From Baylisascaris procyonis (Eukaryota > Nematoda > Chromadorea > Rhabditida > Ascarididae), in assembly GCA_037389465.1 (NCBI GenBank), contig JAZARR010000155.1:1-64000 (forward strand): a DNA stretch of 64,000 nucleotides. Reading direction: 5' to 3'. How positions within the stretch are numbered: the stretch's first letter is position 1; each line of letters opens with the position of its first letter. Shown in pieces: positions 25,996-39,729 of this stretch. The notes under the pieces are model-generated. The model did no database searches, was not told the origin of the DNA, and was given only the letters and a program-made list of their open reading frames with translations. The position numbers and the translations under genes are program-made.

Positions 25996-27822
25996 TTTTA
26001 TAACATTCTAACAGTTAATATCGCAGGTTTTGCCTATAGAGAGAAATTCATCACTACATAGTACATTCTAGATATACCCTCTAACACGTCTAACTAATAC
26101 ACCTTCCGAACGTGTTTCCCTATGGTAGGTAGCCTAGTATAAAACAAGTAAGCATTACACTTACCTTCATCAGCAGTGGATTAGCCTATATCCAAATCAT
26201 GCGCTAGTAATTACAGAACAGTTGAGATTTTTTCGTTTCCCAAAATAGCTGCAAGAGTGTTTTTTTGGTAATTTTTTGATAATATCATATAGGTAATTAG
26301 ATGTAACAGTAATGTTGAGTTCGCATGTACGTTGATGAGCTTAACACATTTAGTGAGTGAACGGATCATTGTTGTAACAGGTATGATTTGCGTTTTTTAT
26401 GTAGAATTTAGTACCAGCACTTGTTGAAACTACCAGCACCAGCACTAATCTACTACGAGTGCATTGTTGAAAATGGGTTCAACAAGCACCAATTTTCACA
26501 ATAACTTAAGTGAGATTACGTGAAAGATGGCACTTGAATGTCTCGGCTAGGCGCTCTTGGTGTAGATTATTTGGTCTTAATTGATAGATATCAGTAGTGG
26601 ATATTTAATGATTACTAAAAAAGAAAGAACAATATCAAAGGTGGTATGATTGTTGATTCTTTCTGTTAGGAATTTTTTGCGCAGATCAGTGACATTATTT
26701 TAGAGACAGTACGCATTTGTGCACAATGGAAAGACATTTGCGTTTATGTCGAAACCGTATGTGTTCAAATGCAAATCAGATATATCTTTGTCCACTTCAA
26801 ATTTTCGCTACTCGCATAGGTAGCGTTATAGGTGACTCACAGATTTATGAATAGAACTACTTTTTAGAGTTTCTAGAGTTGAGATGGAAAACGATTTGAG
26901 ATATTTAAAGTGATTGATCATGTGAACTGGGAATTACCTTTTTCATGAACATTAGACCATCGAGGGCTGCGACTTTAAGAAATTTTTGGGACGAGGGTTT
27001 TGTAGTAGAAGGCGAGAGCATCTGTCTAAACTTTAAATTTTTTCACAGAGGAAAGAGGGGGAGAGGGACTGAGAAGAATTTTAGGAAAGGGGTTTAACTT
27101 AAGATGTAGTGACCTGTAATTGTAACAAGATCGATGATTGGGTGGTGTATAAGAAGAGTACACACGAGTAGTAGTGTCTAGTTGTTTGTTAGTGCTGTGG
27201 ATTGCTTGGTGATCTAAGCTATTCGATTCAAAAGTATTCGTTTACTTGATTTACTAATGAATAATATTGGCAGGGGAGGGGGTCGTTTGAAATGTATCCG
27301 GATATGAAATATGAGTTTGTCCATTAATTTGCGACCGATAAAAAACACGATGGCATTTGACATATAACTATAGAGATGCACTGAGAATTCCCTTTGAATA
27401 GTGAAGGCAGCTTTGTTGTTGAAAATATTTTGGGATGATCTAGGTGTGCAAGATATGCGCGTGGAGTGTATTTGAAACGTTGACTGTTGGATTATTTCTG
27501 CTAGTTAAAGGTCAATTGTGGAAAGGTGAATTCTTAGTGAGAAAAAGTGGAAATTTACCACCGTTTACGCTTTGCAGCCTACCTATTGTTATTCAGAGTT
27601 TACTTGAAACAAAATTAAGTGTTGAGTTATTTTGACCGGTGTTCGAATAATTGCGGTTCGTGTGGTTTTGCGATCGAAGGTCAAAGGTCATCGCTGATAA
27701 TCCGCATATCATCTCTTCGAAGGTTGCATAATAACTTTTGCGAGTTCTATTTAGGGACAGCATTGCCATTTTTATCAGCGATACTTGGTGGTTGTAAACT
27801 ATAACGACAAGTATCGTTGCAG

Positions 27823-29694
27823 AGTCCACGTTGCGTCACTTCATCCGGATCCTCCAGAGTCCGACCTGGAGAGCATATTCAAGGCATTCGGAGGGGTGAC
27901 CAAGTGCCAGCTGGCACGGGCAACATGTCCTAGTGCGGCAAGTGGCCATCGGTAGGCAATTCAATCAAAAATTTATGACGGGTGGGTTTACATGCCAGTA
28001 TTGGTATTTCTTTATATGTTTAGGAAATGTTAAAATTAGTAAGGTGAAGTGGGAATACATCCATTACCGGGCTTTATTCGGAATTTTCGTCTTTGTAAAT
28101 CTCGCCGAGGTGTACATTGTTGTTGGTAATCGTCTTTTTGTATCGCATTTTTGTGGAATACGTTGATTGCTGTTGTCTACGTTTATTGTATCTTTCAGCA
28201 ATGCAAAAATTTGTGAAACTTCAGTCGATATCAGTTTTAATTAAACATTGCTAATATTTGACCACTTATGACATAAAAGAGATGAGTGAAGCAATGGAAT
28301 GTTATTGCTTAATTATGGGTTTGTTTAATGGTTTCAGTGGTTGTGGCTTTATCGAGTACGATGGCAGTCGTTGCAGCAGCAGAAGTGACGGCGAAGATTC
28401 AAACACAAGAACCGGCAGCTGATCACTCGCCTCTTCGTACTATTTCTTCTGGCTCGAAGGTTTGTCTCTTGAACTGTTCAGTTTTTAGGAAGTGTGGAAG
28501 GTTGTCATAGCTATGGAGTCATTTTTAGTGTGTTGAGTCAAACGGTCGTTTCGAAGTGGACATCTTGTTCGTCGACATAAAGCTCTATATTAGTTTCATT
28601 GTTTATTGCTGCAGTAGAAATATTTTTCAGTGTCTTCATTTAAAATCACTACATGATCTGAAATCTAACGAAAAATTTGTGGTTCGTGCAGCTGGCACGA
28701 TATTCGATGGGCTTGGGAAATAGGGAATTACTTAAAAATGTCCATTTAAAAATTAGGCACCTCTGGGGATAGATACATATTAAGATAAAAGCTGTTAAGT
28801 TTCGTCGAAATCAGTGTTTCAAACGGGGCATTTCTTTTATCTTTTAAAGAATGATCTTTCAACGACATAGCTTAAGTTCTATTTTGTCGAAATCTTCTTG
28901 ATTCAAATCGTATTTCTATGGAATTGAACGTTTCATTCATCGTTGTGAACATGGTTTTAAGAGAGGCAAGTGGCAGTGATGCGCCGATGGTGTATATTAT
29001 TTTATAGTGGGGTAAATAGGTGATTTTAGTTGATGTTGTGGTCGCCATTATCATCTTTCATTAGGTAGGTATGTTTGGTTTGCATGCCAGCAGACACTGT
29101 TTCGAGCGGATGTGAATGTTTGAAAAAGATATCGTTGTCAGAAAACGGTTCGGTGGTTTGACGATTGCTTATCGATTTGGGGATCTATGTGAAGTGCATA
29201 ACAGATTAGTCTATATTACAGCATTTTCTTTGTAAAGTCATTGAAAATCGATCATAGTATGCGGAGAAGAGTCAGGATGTGAGAAACGTTATGATAGCGT
29301 TTGAAGGATAAATAGTACATATGGATCGTTTCTTGTGTCTGGATCGACTGGAACAAATGGTATACATGTGGATGGATCCTAGATCATCTATTAAGACTGT
29401 TGCGGTGTTTTGGTCCTCGAAATTTGCATATATCCATGACAATTGAATATTCAGATATTACCGATCGGTCATGCAAATTTTGATAAGATTTCAGCTATCT
29501 TCGATGGCAGGACCTTCCTCACTGCCGCCGGTATTAGTTGCAGTGACACACCGATAGGAGTTGCTGCAATACCGCCGGTCGAAATTTCGTGCCTACCACC
29601 TATTAATTCGTATTCTTCTGCTGGTGGTTCGCCGGTGCCCGCTACCATGTCAACGTCAGTTTCCAGCACGACGTATCCAAGTACTTCTGCTCAG
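27823..29694 (+). pseudogene. RNP-6/PUF60-like RNA-binding gene fragment, copy B
   Basis: 27823-27951 repeats the RRM2 start seen in copy A. 28338-28459 begins GCGFIEYD in phase, but the frame then runs to a stop. Another frame of the same exon reads VVAAAEVTAKIQTQEPAAD, closely like the Ala-rich linker after RRM2 in PUF60 (family pattern A-A-A-x-T-A-K-I-x-x-Q-E). About 60 residues of RRM2 have been deleted between the two, with a frame mismatch. A further exon-like segment 29495-29694 (TTTCAG...GTATGT) encodes Pro/Ser/Ala-rich linker-like sequence, again split between frames. Confidence 0.72.
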
Positions 29695-30642
29695 GTATGT
29701 GCTTCTGATAACGGTCTTGTTGTTTCACTTCTATTCACAATATAGAGGGTGCCCATCATAAGTGCAGTTCAGTCAAGTATGTAAGGCTATATTTAACAAA
29801 TTTCATAATTCTAGCGTCACAGGTTGGCGAGGTGATTCACCATCAACCTTTAAAAAAAACACTTTGGGGCAATTGACGAGGAACGTCTAAGGCTGAGGCT
29901 TGATAAGGTGATCCACATTCCTATTCTTCTCCATGGCCTGTTGTGGTCACTGACACAATAGCAACCCTTTTTCATAGTTAATAATGCTCTTTATGGGGGT
30001 TTATAATATAGCTGCTTCCAGCTGGAGGCGCATCACTTGCTGTTTCCAGTTTTTATTGAATCAGTTTCCTCTCACCTTGATGTGTTCGCCTTGGAAGGGG
30101 GAAGAGGGGACGAGGAGATTAGCTTCCTTTCCTCCTAACATACTAAAATAACGAAATAGAACGAGAGTATTCTGAAGGAATTTTTTAGCGCTAATCATTT
30201 CTTTTAGTCGTTAAATATAGTCTATATTAGCATGTTTCTGGGCTCTCTCCACTGTTTTACTGCATGAATAGAGTCTTGTTGTGCTAAATATTTATTCAAT
30301 GGCGAATAAATAATTTGGTGTCCGAATAGTATAAGGCGAAATCCTGACGTCCATTTCCTCTATAGATGTCACCTCTTTGTTAAACACTATCCAGAGGGTC
30401 AAGAACTATTTTTATTGATGTGTTGAATTTATATTCAATTAATCTATGTTTTTATTTTAGTGCATAAAGTATCGGATTATGCAGTGACCAGTGCGTAGCA
30501 AACAAAACGTTAACGATGACGGTGAGTTCATTGTGTGTATTCATTCGTATCTTATTATTTGTTTGCTTTGCAAAGAAATTCAGAGATGATGAGAGAGGGG
30601 AGGAGGCATGAGCATATTGATGAATGAAAAGGACATAAGGGC

Positions 30643-31559
30643 CACTAAAATATGTTATTCACAAGGAGAGGGAGCCGTGAGCAGGAACACGTAGCTGATG
30701 GTAACTTCTTCATATCTCACTGATGGATGTAGAAAGCTTTTAGGAACCTTTTTTTCATTTATCATACTCGAGGATCGATTTATTATATTTTCGCTTCATT
30801 TTATGACTTATAAAAAGCTTCCCATAGACTAGAATAAGAGGTCATTGCAGTATTAGTTTTAAAGAGGACAGAAATCCGTTTAACTAAAGGCTCTTTTTCG
30901 AAAAAATGATGTCCTTGAAGGGATTTTGAAATTCCAGATTTGGCCAGGTTTCTGGTTTTCCAGCATTTCTATTTCGCATTGAAATCATTTTATCACAATC
31001 ATTTCCATCTTTCATTGGATTTGCGTATGTGATAGTTATGAATGTTTTATTCCCTAACGAAGTTTCAGGATGGAATCGACTGGCTAGACGTGTTCAATAT
31101 GGTTATTGACAAAACAAAAAAACCGCTTCAACAACACTGATTCGACAACCATTGATGGTTGGTCACTTTGTTTATATTATTTCTATTGTTTAGTATGAAT
31201 TTTATTGTTATCTTCGTTATTATAATTGTAATTGCCCAGTGTTCTTTCAATGTTGCCTACTTCACATTAATATGATGTGATTTATGTGCGTCGATTGAGC
31301 CTATAAGAAGGTTTCACATTGTACTTTTATTTATGAATATATGTTTTCTTATCGTATAAATGCTTGCGGTCAGTTTTTTGTCTAAGTGATATAAATAAAT
31401 AAGGAACGATAAACGATTAGAAAGCGCTAATTTGCGTAATGATTTATCGTAGTTTGCAAGGATAGCTTTAAAAAGCATCTAGAATCAACTTCCTTTCGGC
31501 TGAAGGAATGCTTGAGAGTTTATCTCTGTCCACTTTTTATGAGAGAACAATTTTGCAGC
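30643..31559. repeat. second duplicated block, copy B
   Basis: Counterpart of 10393-11307, beginning CACTAAAATATGTTATTCAC and ending TTTTGCAGC. The sequence to the right (31560-32565) differs from copy A. Confidence 0.95.
31069..31160 (+). pseudogene. exon-like segment, copy B (frameshifted)
   Basis: Counterpart of 10819-10903. It is identical through DGIDWLDVFNMVIDKTK; an extra A and other indels then shift the frame to a stop. Confidence 0.35.
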
Positions 31560-32565
31560 CGTTTTAGTGTAGTAGTATTTTGACATTATGGTCGATGCTT
31601 GCAAATATCATCATTTTTAGCACACTATTGTGGCATTTAATTACTGTTGGCGTGCGACTATGGTGTTTAATTGTTCTTGTGTAATACCTAACTCTTTAAA
31701 TAATGAAGTGGCAAGCAAGAATGCCCGATATGATGGAGCGCATCAAAGTATCTGCTCATTAGTTGGGAGTCGATGATTTTGAATTCCTCAAAATTTCATC
31801 CCACTAGCCATCTAATGCACGTTCATTTCTCCTTGATCTTCTAGGTTACGGCATCTTTATAAATATCAGCAGTAGTGTTTATATCTTCGTCAATAAATAA
31901 CCAACGCTGACACATTGAATAATAATAAGTTGTAAAAGTTTCTGTTGACTATTAAGATGGAGGTGAAACTCAGCTCAGCAAATAGCAATTGCGGAAATAT
32001 CTGGCTCATTTGTGCTCTTTAGAATTAGCTCATGCATATGTTGGGATGAGAGAAAGCGACGATTGGAATTCTCTGCCGGCAAAATTTGAATTTTTCAAAT
32101 GTTCTTGTTTAGCACATAAGAGAACAACCAAAATATCTTGTGAAACTTCATTTCTTAATTACATTTTGCACTCATTGATGAAGCAGGAATCTCAACAATT
32201 CACTTTTTCCCTTGTTGTCAGAGTGATGTGAGGTGTGAAGCAGTAGATAACGGTGATGGGTGGAGGAGGGGCAAAGGAAAAAAGCATAGAAATTCCTCGA
32301 ATCACAATGCATTATGTGGCTGCCAACCAGGACAGTGTGTAGGGATTTTGAGCTAAAAACGGAGATGAGCTTCAGTTCCCTGGTGCTTCCTTCATGGGTT
32401 ACATATTACGAAGCTTCATCTCTACTTCTGCTTCTAGTTGCAGTCGTTCTGCGGAGGGACATGACAGTCTCGTCCTTCCTTCAAGAACCCTTCGAATATA
32501 TAAGCTTGAACTTATGTGTTGCATTCTTTATGACGTTATGTGTGGTGTTATGCTGAAGTCATGCT
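31560..32565. other. unique segment of copy B
   Basis: It occupies the position of 11308-12994 but is unrelated to it. Short frames around 31989-32231 and 32314-32624 lack domain-like features or good splice context. Confidence 0.55.
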
Positions 32566-32815
32566 CAATTTTTATATACATCGGTTTTCTTCGTTTTTCC
32601 CTGTGCACTGTAATTTATATTTAATTTCGTGAACATTTTTGAATTATTGTAGTCTGAGCTTTCCATGCCGCCCTCACCCCCACCCTCCCCCCACTCTTTC
32701 TTTTCTCCTCATATTTGACCAGCCGAGAGTGCCAGAACGATTGCATTTTCGATATTAGTAAGTGATAATATATAAGGGGGCATAAAACAGCGTCCCCAAG
32801 GGCTACAGGATGGTC
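32566..32815. repeat. border repeat R, copy 2
   Basis: Same unit as 12995-13260 but truncated at its left end. It starts at TCAATTTTTATATACATCG and has the C-rich tract at 32668-32696. It lies immediately left of the third block in copy B. Confidence 0.88.
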
Positions 32816-35800
32816 CTCTTGAATGTTTTATTCTTCGCAGTAAGCTGCTAAGAATAAAACATTCCGGTTGTCTAGCTATTGTGTTCGAATCGATCAACCA
32901 CCATGTTACCGTACAGTTTTTTTTGCTAGTCTTTTGTAGATCATTACGATGTCTTTTATTCTGTAAGTTCATTTATTTCACTTGACGAATCACCTTCATT
33001 ATATGTTGTGTATACCTGGTCACATGCCAATGTTTAGTGCTTGCGGTAGATCTTAATGATCAGCAATACTCGCGGGCTTTTCTCGAGTATTTGCTGCTTG
33101 TTGTAAGAGAAAAGTAGTCTTTTTAGATGACGTAATATAATTGAATATGTAAGGCCGCTGGTTCTCTTTGAACGCCACCTGTTCATTTTTGAACTTGCAT
33201 TTCTGAAGAAAACTTCTCACATTCGGTGATAAGCTGTCTCTACATATATGATGAAGTTTCATATCTGCGAAGGTCTTTCATGTTTGACTATTGAAACGTG
33301 ACTGATTCTGAATGTTTGAAATTCTTTTCGATTTGTTCACGAATGAAATCAATGCAGCTTCAGTTTCGTTCAAGCAGTATATTTTGATATAGTGCGCCCA
33401 CCGTCTATTTATATCAATTCGAGGCTCATCGCGGCAAGTTTGCAAGCAGATATCCGGACTCCCTATTTGGTGTCAGAAATCAGCCAAGTATCTCATATTT
33501 TCCTAGGCTTCTTTGGTGAGGACCGTGTATTTACGCCTTTTGCAGCTTTTCGGTCGACATGAAATTTCACTCGTAGCTCACTCAGTTGCATAGAAATAAA
33601 TCTTGGAAATCATAGATCTGATTTCTTTAATTACGAATTTGGCTATTCAAGGTTTTGTTAGGTTTTGTTCCTCAGATCATCGGAAGTGGTCAAAAATATG
33701 GGCTTTCATCTGGGGACTTGTAGAAACTTTCGTTGCTTGAAGTATAGGAATAGTCTGATGGCCGATTTTCGCTTTTACAGATTGATGTTTGCACAGCTCT
33801 CGCTGTTAGGATGTCGTGTCTATGCGCTTGTATATGCCTGTGGCTGTTTACATTTGTCTTCACAAGTGAAGTTAGATTAACTAATTCAATAAGTATAATC
33901 TGCGCAGCTAACAAATTGATCTATTAAATTTGAATAAGGTTGTAAGGGTTGAACAATGCAACAAAATTGCATGCTTTTCACAACGGTCGGTTAAGGAAGA
34001 AGTGCTGAAAGCGCGCCTCAATTTTTTACTTATTTGTTTATTCCAAACTTAAGTTACAGTTATTGAGTAGAGCGCGTTTAAAGCAATCGTTTAGTTGAAT
34101 GTTGTTCACTGATTATCTTATCCAATCTGAATCAATATTCATAGATCAACATTGACTACTCTATTTGATCAACTAATCATTAAGAGTTGATTCATTTGAA
34201 ATGTCTAGTTTTATTTTATTCAAAAAAAAGCAATTGGAATACTGATGAGACTTGTTAAAATTCAAATGGACAATGCGATAATGGAATGTGCATTACGTTC
34301 ATTAATGGAAGTCAACCAATGATTGAGTTTATTTGTAGAAGGAAGCTCATTTACAAATTCAATCATTACTCAATGTTCTATCATGATTGAGTGTTCGAAT
34401 TCGTGCATCGCACGATAACATTGCAATGGTGCGTTGCACTAAGGGTGTAGAGCCGCAATTATGGACGTCACCCAAAAATTTACAAATTCGGTTTTGTTCA
34501 ATTATTTAATGAAGCTTTCAATTGAATATTTTGATTTATATTTATGTAAATTTGCGCATGAAGTACATAGATTTTTAGATTCGGTTTTTGTTAGCATTTT
34601 AAATGCAAATTCAAAATTTATGCATTCCATTGCAATTGTTCATCTTCCATTAATTCTATGCGCCATATTTGCGATCGATTCAGTATGAACGAAGGAGTGA
34701 ATTGTCTGTCTGTTCGAATGTATTTTATTTCATAGGCACTCAAGGATGCACTGTGTTGATGTATGCGGATGTAAGTATTGCCGATATGGGATTATTGAAT
34801 ACCTAAGCGTTCATCAACGACTTGTTGAGTTGGAAAATAAGTGTTGTGAAATGCTGAACGAGACGGCACAATATGCGCTTTTTGCAATATCGCTCGTCGA
34901 AGTAGCCGCTTTTTCAAACTGCTAACAATTATTTGTATATAAAATTTATGTAATATTTTAATCGAACCGCTCGCACAAATATTCTGATTCATTCGTTTTT
35001 CAAACGCTCTTGCAAATGTTTCCTTGCCAAGCGCATTCTGGCAGGGTTGTGTATGTATGCGTCTATTGTTTGCCTGTCTGTCTGTTTGTCGGGTAGCTTC
35101 AATATGGTACTCAATGAAGGTAAAGTTACAGAATTTGATGCAGAAGTTGAAGATACTAAAATACACTAAGAAATGTCCCTGCATCCTGCAACTGGTCCAG
35201 TTTTGACTCAGCATCGTTTGTTTCGTAAAAAATAGACATTTTATTAGGAAATTCTTAACGGTTTTATATTTTACTGTCACTCGGTAATTGAAAAAAACAT
35301 TTGCACTGTTGAACGGTAATGCAACAGCACATCTTGTGCCAATTGTTTTCCCACGTTGCCCCGTCTGTCTCATCTTATAGGCAGTAAAATTGCAGTTTCT
35401 TTAACTTTTTATAAAGGAAATGACAAATGTATGTGTAGATTTTTATTAAAATTAATCGTTTTATCGGAAGAAAAAGCAAATTTGTTAGCAAACTTTTTAT
35501 GCAATTCTTTAAAGTTTTATGAAGGTAAAACAAATGTATAGGTAGGCTTTATAATGCATTATAGTTTTATAAGAGAAAAACGAATGTGTAGGTGAATATT
35601 TAAGAAAAAAGTGAATATAAGAAAATTCTTGATCACGTCATATGGCACGTCAGAAAAAGATTGGATCGTTAGCAACCCTCTTGAAGGTTTTATTCCTCGC
35701 AGTAATCTACGATTACAAGGTTTGTTCTGTCGTGCCTGATTCTGCGTTCGTTGACTTTGATTAGTCGCGTGGGCGAAATGCGAGCTTATGATCTACGAGT

Positions 35801-36094
35801 TTCGTCAATAGTTGTGCTTTCAATTGTACTTTGTGTGGTCACCATCAATCGAAGATTAGATGCCCAGTAGAGCAGTATAATCGCCAGCCCTCAGGGGAAC
35901 GATATATGCCTAACTGAGGGGGTGTGGTTATGTTGTTGCCGGTCTCAATCACAATCAGTAACTGTGGTGGGTTATACTCCATTCGCTCGGTTGCGCCGAG
36001 CCTTCGTCCTCGAATATATATTGAAGTGGTTTGTGTATCGCTCATTTATCGAGATGTTTCTGGCTGATTGTGATATGAGGTCTTCGTAATATGG
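32816..36094. repeat. third duplicated block, copy B
   Basis: Counterpart of 13261-16534, here flanked on both sides by direct copies of repeat R. The offset is 19555 at the left and 19560 at the right. Confidence 0.97.
32821..32864. other. strong 44-nt hairpin at left edge of third block, copy B
   Basis: Same hairpin as 13266-13309 with no base change. The related arm recurs near 35679. Confidence 0.8.
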
Positions 36095-36107
36095 CATGTC
36101 ACCTATT

Positions 36108-36383
36108 TTTAGTGCACATACTCAAGTGATGAAGTCACCTATTTTTTAATTTTTATCTACATCGCTTTTCTTCGTTTTTTCCTGTGCACTGTGATTTATG
36201 TTTAATTTCGTGAACATTTTTGAATTATTGTAATCTGAGCTTTCCATGCAGCCCCCTGTCCCCCCTTTTCCATTTTCCTCATATTTGACGTGCCGATAGT
36301 ACTAGAACGATTATATTGACGGTTTTAGTAAGTAATAATATTTAAGGGGTCATAAAACCGTATCTTCAAGGGCTACAGGGTGG
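36108..36383. repeat. border repeat R, copy 3
   Basis: This third, more diverged copy lies immediately right of the third block in copy B, so that block is flanked by direct R repeats. It keeps the left end missing from copy 2 (AGTGCACATACTCAAGTG) and a C-rich tract (36242-36258). Confidence 0.88.
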
Positions 36384-39374
36384 AACTACGAGATCGATGA
36401 CTGAAAGGAATCACGGCAGCAGTGTGTTTAAATTGCATTTGATTTAGTATAGTGGAATTCAAGTTGAAATATGTGAATATTTAATCCTCATTTTCTTTTT
36501 TTATTGCGCTTTCCAATCGGAGCATAAAACAGAAGTAAGGATAATTGGGTGGAGCACTTTAGAAATTTGTACTCGCATGTTTGGAAGGATGCGCTTTTTC
36601 TGGTCGGAAGGAAGGACGAAGGATTGAGGTGCGACGATTTTTGACTTCATAGTTTGAAATCTGCAAGAGCAGGAGAAGGGGGGAGGAGGGGGAGAGGAGA
36701 GGATGTTATGTCCATGCAGGTGTACGATGTAATTACCTTTCTGCCACTAATCCAGAAGGAATATTCTTTAGTGCTTCACTAATTGCAGTCAGTTTTCGTT
36801 GCTCAGCAACAGACGTTCATATTTTTTATTAATGTTACGTTGATCTGGCATGAAGGTTATGCCACCTGCACTATAGCAGAATTAATGAGAGCATTAACCT
36901 TTAAACTATCATCCAATTCACTAAATTAAATAATCGTTTCCTATGTAATATTTTCCAATCTCTTCTTATAAACCTGTGCATATGAATAATACGCAGCTTA
37001 TAATGCCTTTCGATTGCTTTGGTATGTGAAGCATGAATTTCGGGTTTTCTCTTTTATTGCCTCTGTGAGGATTCGTTTGATTGCATTTTCATTGGGTATT
37101 TGCCACGTTTGCAGTGAATGCTATTTTCATGTTGTTGATTTTATTTTGTTGAGAAAATGAGGCAGATCAAATTTTATTTTATTTATTATTGAGGTTATTT
37201 GCATAAAAATTTGTCGTTGTAGCTAGTTCAGTGAATAGTGTGCACTAATGCATCTTTATTTTAGTAAACTCGATCACTCGTACAATGCCTCTGTAACATG
37301 ATTTTTACCCAGCTGGCCAGATGTGGAGCGCAAATAATGATAAATATTCAAATTTGGTTCCGAATTTAGTCATTCAAATTAAAAGTTAGTGAGGGGATAT
37401 ATTCGTTGTGTTTCATTTCTGCCCCAGGTTTTATAATGACCCCGGGTTCACCTGATTAACCTTATGAAGAGGAACTTAAAAACCCTACTATTTTCTTCAT
37501 GTAACACGTCGTTTCATTGGATATCATTGTCTATTTTCCGTTCTCCTCGCAGGAATGAATCCAGGTCCCAGTACTGACCACTCATAATGCCCTGAAAGTG
37601 GATGCAGTCAAAAACAAGTTTGGCAGTCGTGTCATATCAGTTAATTGAGTATCCGATGCTTGAGACAAAATAGGTGTCCGAATGTGGCTTAACTGCTGCA
37701 CGAGTTCTGTCAAGTGCAGAAATTAATGCCATCTACTTGAAGTTATCGTTTGGGATCTCAAACTTGAAGAATTGCCAAATGACATCAGCTGCTTTTGAAA
37801 TCTGGAAGATTGCCATCAAGTTCTTTTTCAGGGGCGAATTAGCCTCCTGTAATGTTTATGTAAATAAAAGATGAGAAGGAATGCAGGCGCTTTTTCGTTT
37901 TTGAAAATATTCTGCATGATATGAGTTTAGAGATGGAGGGATGTCTTGAAGGGCTATTCATTCCCCCCTAAATGCCTAGAGGTCGATGTAATTTCTAATG
38001 CTCGAAGTGCGGTGTGGAGGAGGGGGAACGAGAGTTGAAAGTGGATCATTATAAAATAGATGATTTGTGATATGTTTGTTTATATTCTTCGAATTTTTGG
38101 TTGGGGAATGATGTTGTATGGCATATTACTATATAAGTATTCAATTATATGATTATGTGGAATATCACTGCAGATATACTCTAAGGCTATACAACGGCGG
38201 GTATTGTGTTGTTATCGTTATGGTTGTTGTTTACTGATTAGATAGAGTTTATTTGTCAGTGATTATGCAGTTGTGTGCCTTGCATATATTTATAGTAGTA
38301 TGTTGCGTAATAGTATTATATAAAATATTTTCGAATAGGACCCAAATGCTTTATTCCGGATACGGGTGCTGTTTAAAGAATGTGATATTAAGGGATTCAT
38401 TTTCGTTGATCAACGAAAAGATAAATTTTAGCGGCGATTCACAAAATTTCGTGCAACGAATTTTCCAAAAATGGTATAGAAAACATCCCCTCCCCCTCCA
38501 CCCTCCCTCCCACATATATAAAAAAAGACTTGGCTAGACGGGTTGTTTTGGCTAAGAAAAATATTTTTGGACAGAAATGGCCAGAAAAATAAAGTTATTA
38601 AGTAACATTTGTTATTAAGTAACATTTGCTTTTAGCGCCCCAAAATTGGCTAGAATCACCGCTTCCGTTTCTAGAAAATTTTTATTATTTTTGATCAGTC
38701 TAAGTAAATAATTGGTCTGGTCACTTTAAGTGCTTGTGTACTTTAAGTGGCATACCTTTTCAATTAAACATATCTTCGAGCGTTGATCATCTCTTTTTGA
38801 CAGTTATAGACGCTCAATGATACTGTGGAGTTTTCGTATGCTAATTTTGCAACGATCACGCTGATGTGGGATGAGAGCTTTTATCTGAGAGTTGAAATGT
38901 TAGGTTTTCCACCTTGAATAGATATTATTCGGTTTTAGTAACCAGTTGTTCAGATGATTCTTTTTTTTTTTACAAAAAGCACATTGTTGTCCTTCTTGGC
39001 GCGCTTTGCCATTATTAAAATCCCATTATCGAAGCAAGCCATTTGTTGTGTAACCCATTACCGAAGCAAGCCATTTGTTATGATGATTCGTAGGTTTTTA
39101 TGGCTTTTGTTGGAATTACAATTGTGGACTTCTAACATGCGTGGTTTTCTCATGGTTTAGCTCATCTTCGCGTTTTAAGGTTCGCAATGTTTGGGGTGCA
39201 AAAATTGTTGTCAGTGAGCTGCTACCTGAAGCTCGAGGTGTAGCTCGAGCTGGCTATTAAAGAGTGGGGCCTTTAATGGCACGGCAATAAAATTTTCATA
39301 TATCAACCTAAACAATATAAGTTGACAATGGCTCGCCAAAGTAAAAGGCAGTTGAATAAGAGGGGTGCGCGAGT
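36384..39374. other. intergenic region, no gene seen
   Basis: Mostly AT-rich, with a G-rich run at 36674-36705, a C-rich run near 38487-38512 and a near-tandem duplicated phrase (CGAAGCAAGCCATTTGTT, near 39030 and 39062). No exon chain or RNA gene is recognised. Confidence 0.55.
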
Positions 39375-39600
39375 ATGCTCATGGAGTGTGTGTTGAGCAC
39401 CGCTCACAATGGGGCGTGGCTTATCGTCGTCGTGATGCCGGCCGACAACACAGGGGCGACCGCAAGCGGGCTCTCTAGCAGCAGCACATCGTGCTGTGAA
39501 CTTCTTCGAAGGTTCTACCCTCTCCTTATTGATGCATTTCCGGTCAACTTGTTATTTGAGACTATTTTTTTTTGTTTTTTATTCTCTGTGGGTTTATTTC
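39375..39600 (+). promoter_or_regulatory. GC-richer upstream region of lin-40 (possible promoter)
   Basis: Just before the TA microsatellite, about 39365-39500 is visibly richer in G, C and CpG than the AT-rich flanks. It contains no splice-framed coding segment that I recognise. Its position 0.4-0.6 kb before the lin-40 start fits a promoter or 5' regulatory region. No core element is clear. Confidence 0.25.
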
Positions 39601-39605
39601 TGACG

Positions 39606-39606
<1 letters not shown>

Positions 39607-39665
<59 letters not shown>
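39607..39665. repeat. (TA)n microsatellite
   Basis: This is an uninterrupted run of TA dinucleotides of about 59 bp. It lies about 0.26 kb upstream of the lin-40 start and produces a spurious Ile-Tyr frame. Confidence 0.97.
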
Positions 39666-39667
<2 letters not shown>

Positions 39668-39729
39668 CTTCAGTTGTTACGTTTTGTTGGAGTACTCTCG
39701 CAGGGACGTGCTATTCGATTCGCTTTGAA

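Larger units (their letters stand above)
20089..28395. repeat. core duplicated block, copy B
   Basis: Nearly identical counterpart of 2069-10361. The left breakpoint lies about 12 bases after an 11-G tract (20065-20075). Copy B continues into sequence that copy A has lost (28396-30642). Confidence 0.97.
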
